The notes under the pieces are model-generated. The model did no database searches. It was not told the origin of the DNA and saw nothing but the letters and a program-made list of their open reading frames with translations. A program made the position numbers and the translations under genes. A DNA stretch of 64,000 bases from Anopheles merus. Lineage: Eukaryota; Arthropoda; Insecta; Diptera; Culicidae. The first letter of the stretch is position 1; every line of letters starts with the position of its first letter. Positions 62,500-64,000 of the stretch are shown one piece after another. The stretch covers positions 36,894,499 to 36,958,498 of the forward strand of contig NC_054084.1 in assembly GCF_017562075.2 (NCBI RefSeq). Direction: 5' to 3'.

Positions 62500-63240
62500 A
62501 CACACAGGCACCACAACACGGACAGAAAGCAGACCCGGGAGGAGTCCTATGCTGGGTGGAATTTCAGGCCGAGCAGCAGAACACACTGCCGTAATAACAT
62601 ACAGCGTGGATTGGACACGTAAGTAAATAAATACTGGCAAAACTTCCACCACACACGGGAAGAGCCGCTGCTACACACAGACACGACCATTCGTTCGCTT
62701 TGCAGCATTGCTTTTCGCTTCATTTCGCATCCAGAGGGCACACACCAAGCAGCTCACGGTGTCTTCCTCCCCCGTCTTGGCCTATCTGCGCGCACACACA
62801 TGTTTCGTTATTGCCCGTCGTCTCCCATGTGCTTTGGTGTCTAATCGCGTGTGTAGCGCGTAAGGTGCAACTAAGCAGCACAGCGTTACTTACACTGACG
62901 GACAGCAAACATACACAACACACACACACACACACACGGGTCGGTTCGGGCACGGCCGCCAAAGATTAGAAGGGCATGTTTCAGCGATTTCAGCGGGGCC
63001 AAACTGTATCGATGTGTTGGTGGTGCATGCTACCTTTCGGCCAATTTCCCATATGCTGCTGCTGCGTGTTCTTGACGTTGGCTTTGACCCTGTGTCTGCC
63101 ACCCAAGGTTTTGGGAAATGGATCGTTTAACATTTAGAACCATTGTGTGCGCTTGCACCGGGGGCGCTGCTGCAACGTTCAAGGCGCCTTTTGGCCATCA
63201 TAGCCCCGCCGCCTGGCCGTCGTTTAAGTGCGATTGATAA
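62500..63240 (-). other. CpG-richer block with a minus-strand donor at 62893
   Basis: GC-richer DNA contains a CA microsatellite at 62919-62937. On the minus strand CCGTCAGT is followed by a consensus donor, GTAAGTAACG, with the intron starting at 62893. This could end an untranslated or coding exon read leftwards, but no acceptor or credible start was found. The TCAGTG overlapping the donor also resembles an initiator. Confidence 0.2.
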
Positions 63241-63401
63241 TTTTTATTGCAAACTTTTAAATAATCAGCAAATTATAGTATTCTCAATCTTTGTATCATT
63301 TGAGATTTCTGCGTGATTTGCAATTTGCTGGATTTTTTGAATATGGTAATTGCAGACTGGTGACCGTGATCCTAGCTTATTTTTATCACTCTCTTCTGTT
63401 T

Positions 63402-63517
63402 ACAGGATTTTTCACATCGTCCAATTAAATTATCATACTTTCTGAACTCTGTGTGACATTAAATAGTGAATCGAAGTTGACAGATATAACGTCTCAAGTT
63501 GATCAGAAAGTGTTCTA
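63402..63517 (+). mobile_element. Short TA-flanked inverted repeat, copy 2
   Basis: Homologous to the copy at 60853-60985. The core 63433-63515 lies between TA dinucleotides, with ACTTTCTGAAC at the left and GATCAGAAAGT at the right. It shares CTCTGTGTGACATTA and the left flank ACAGGATTTTTCACATC. The two copies are in the same orientation about 2.5 kb apart. It is more diverged than copy 1. Confidence 0.5.
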
Positions 63518-63950
63518 AACGTACAAGAACCTCTACAATCCTCCAGAAATTTGACATTTTCCACTTCTGAGCCAAAAGATTAAATCAAATAGGAAACTGA
63601 TATTTAATCAAGATACGAATTCTCATAATTGGAATACACCCACAAAGTGTCAAAACAAATCAATCAATCGGAAGGATTGTATAAAGGATTTAATCTTTGG
63701 TTATTTATAATTCAGTAATTATTGCACAAAGATAACTGAAAACATAAAAATCGGATTTAGAAGCTATCGGCATAAGTGTAGTTAAATAAATGATTATTAA
63801 AGCCAGTACGTTAATAAATTTTCCAAAAATGGACAAAGACAACTGAAACAAAGTGCAAAAGCTTTCATGAAGGAACTCTTTTGACAACAATAGTTAAATA
63901 AACGGGTATGAAGATAACTACAATTATAGATTTTACAACTGTTGCTTAAA

Positions 63951-63995
63951 ACTTACTTAGTGATCAAATCTAAAACAAGAAACGAAAAGATAAAG
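63951..63995 (-). other. Near-ratchet: acceptor and donor 13 nt apart
   Basis: On the minus strand a long pyrimidine tract ends CGTTTCTTGTTTTAG at 63970. The next 13 nt (ATTTGATCACTAA, 63957-63969) are followed by the consensus donor GTAAGTTTT from 63956. This could be a 13-nt microexon or a recursive site whose donor is displaced. It lies 16.6 kb upstream of ratchet point C. If instead the donor is a chance match, the acceptor would open a longer exon whose frame soon hits stops. Confidence 0.35.
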
Positions 63996-64000
63996 AGGCT

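Overview
The window looks like non-coding, mostly intronic DNA from a mosquito of the Anopheles gambiae type. The best species clue is a 203-bp tRNA-derived SINE at 32788-32990 that I recognise as SINE200, flanked by an 11-bp target-site duplication. Other fitting signs are insect-style splice signals, dense CA/GT, CT and CAG microsatellites, and a mix of hAT-like and TA-flanked MITEs. There is no bacterial gene organisation and no complete, recognisable protein-coding gene. Nearly all longer open frames look like chance runs in GC-richer or repetitive DNA.

The most coherent signal is on the minus strand. At 2397/2398, 30584/30585 and 47377/47378 a pyrimidine tract plus AG is fused directly to the donor hexamer GTATGT. 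This is the layout of recursive splice sites (ratchet points, zero-length exons) known from long Drosophila introns. A fourth, near-ratchet arrangement lies at 63951-63995: a very good acceptor followed after 13 nt by GTAAGT. A well-formed 122-nt internal coding exon lies on the same strand at 19592-19713. Together these suggest that most of the window is one very long minus-strand gene, entered at the right edge and left at the left edge, whose introns are removed stepwise. The 30.58-kb site also starts a 51-nt segment that is open in the phase the 19.7-kb exon needs and ends at a good GTAAGT donor. That is the architecture of the Ubx resplicing microexons.

Region by region: 1-8.8 kb is plain intron-like DNA with one ratchet point, a CT microsatellite and two weak plus-strand coding candidates (4572-5012, 7079-7573). 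A non-autonomous hAT element sits at 8878-9348. 9.4-19.5 kb is non-coding with a long GT tract at 12.46 kb. The coding exon is at 19.6-19.7 kb. 24-26.3 kb and 28-30 kb are CpG-richer blocks that could hold alternative first exons. 30.5 kb has the microexon-like ratchet, followed by SINE200 and one copy of an inverted-repeat element at 33.1-33.6 kb; a truncated, reverse-oriented copy is at 57.4-57.8 kb. 40.6-41.0 kb is a GAATCG-type degenerate repeat. 45.4-45.8 kb may carry a tiny nested plus-strand gene with a 51-nt intron. 55.4-56.0 kb is a MITE with nearly identical 143-bp arms. 59.9-64 kb has another CpG-rich block, two copies of a short TA-flanked repeat and a probable hAT relic. The host gene could not be named from sequence alone.
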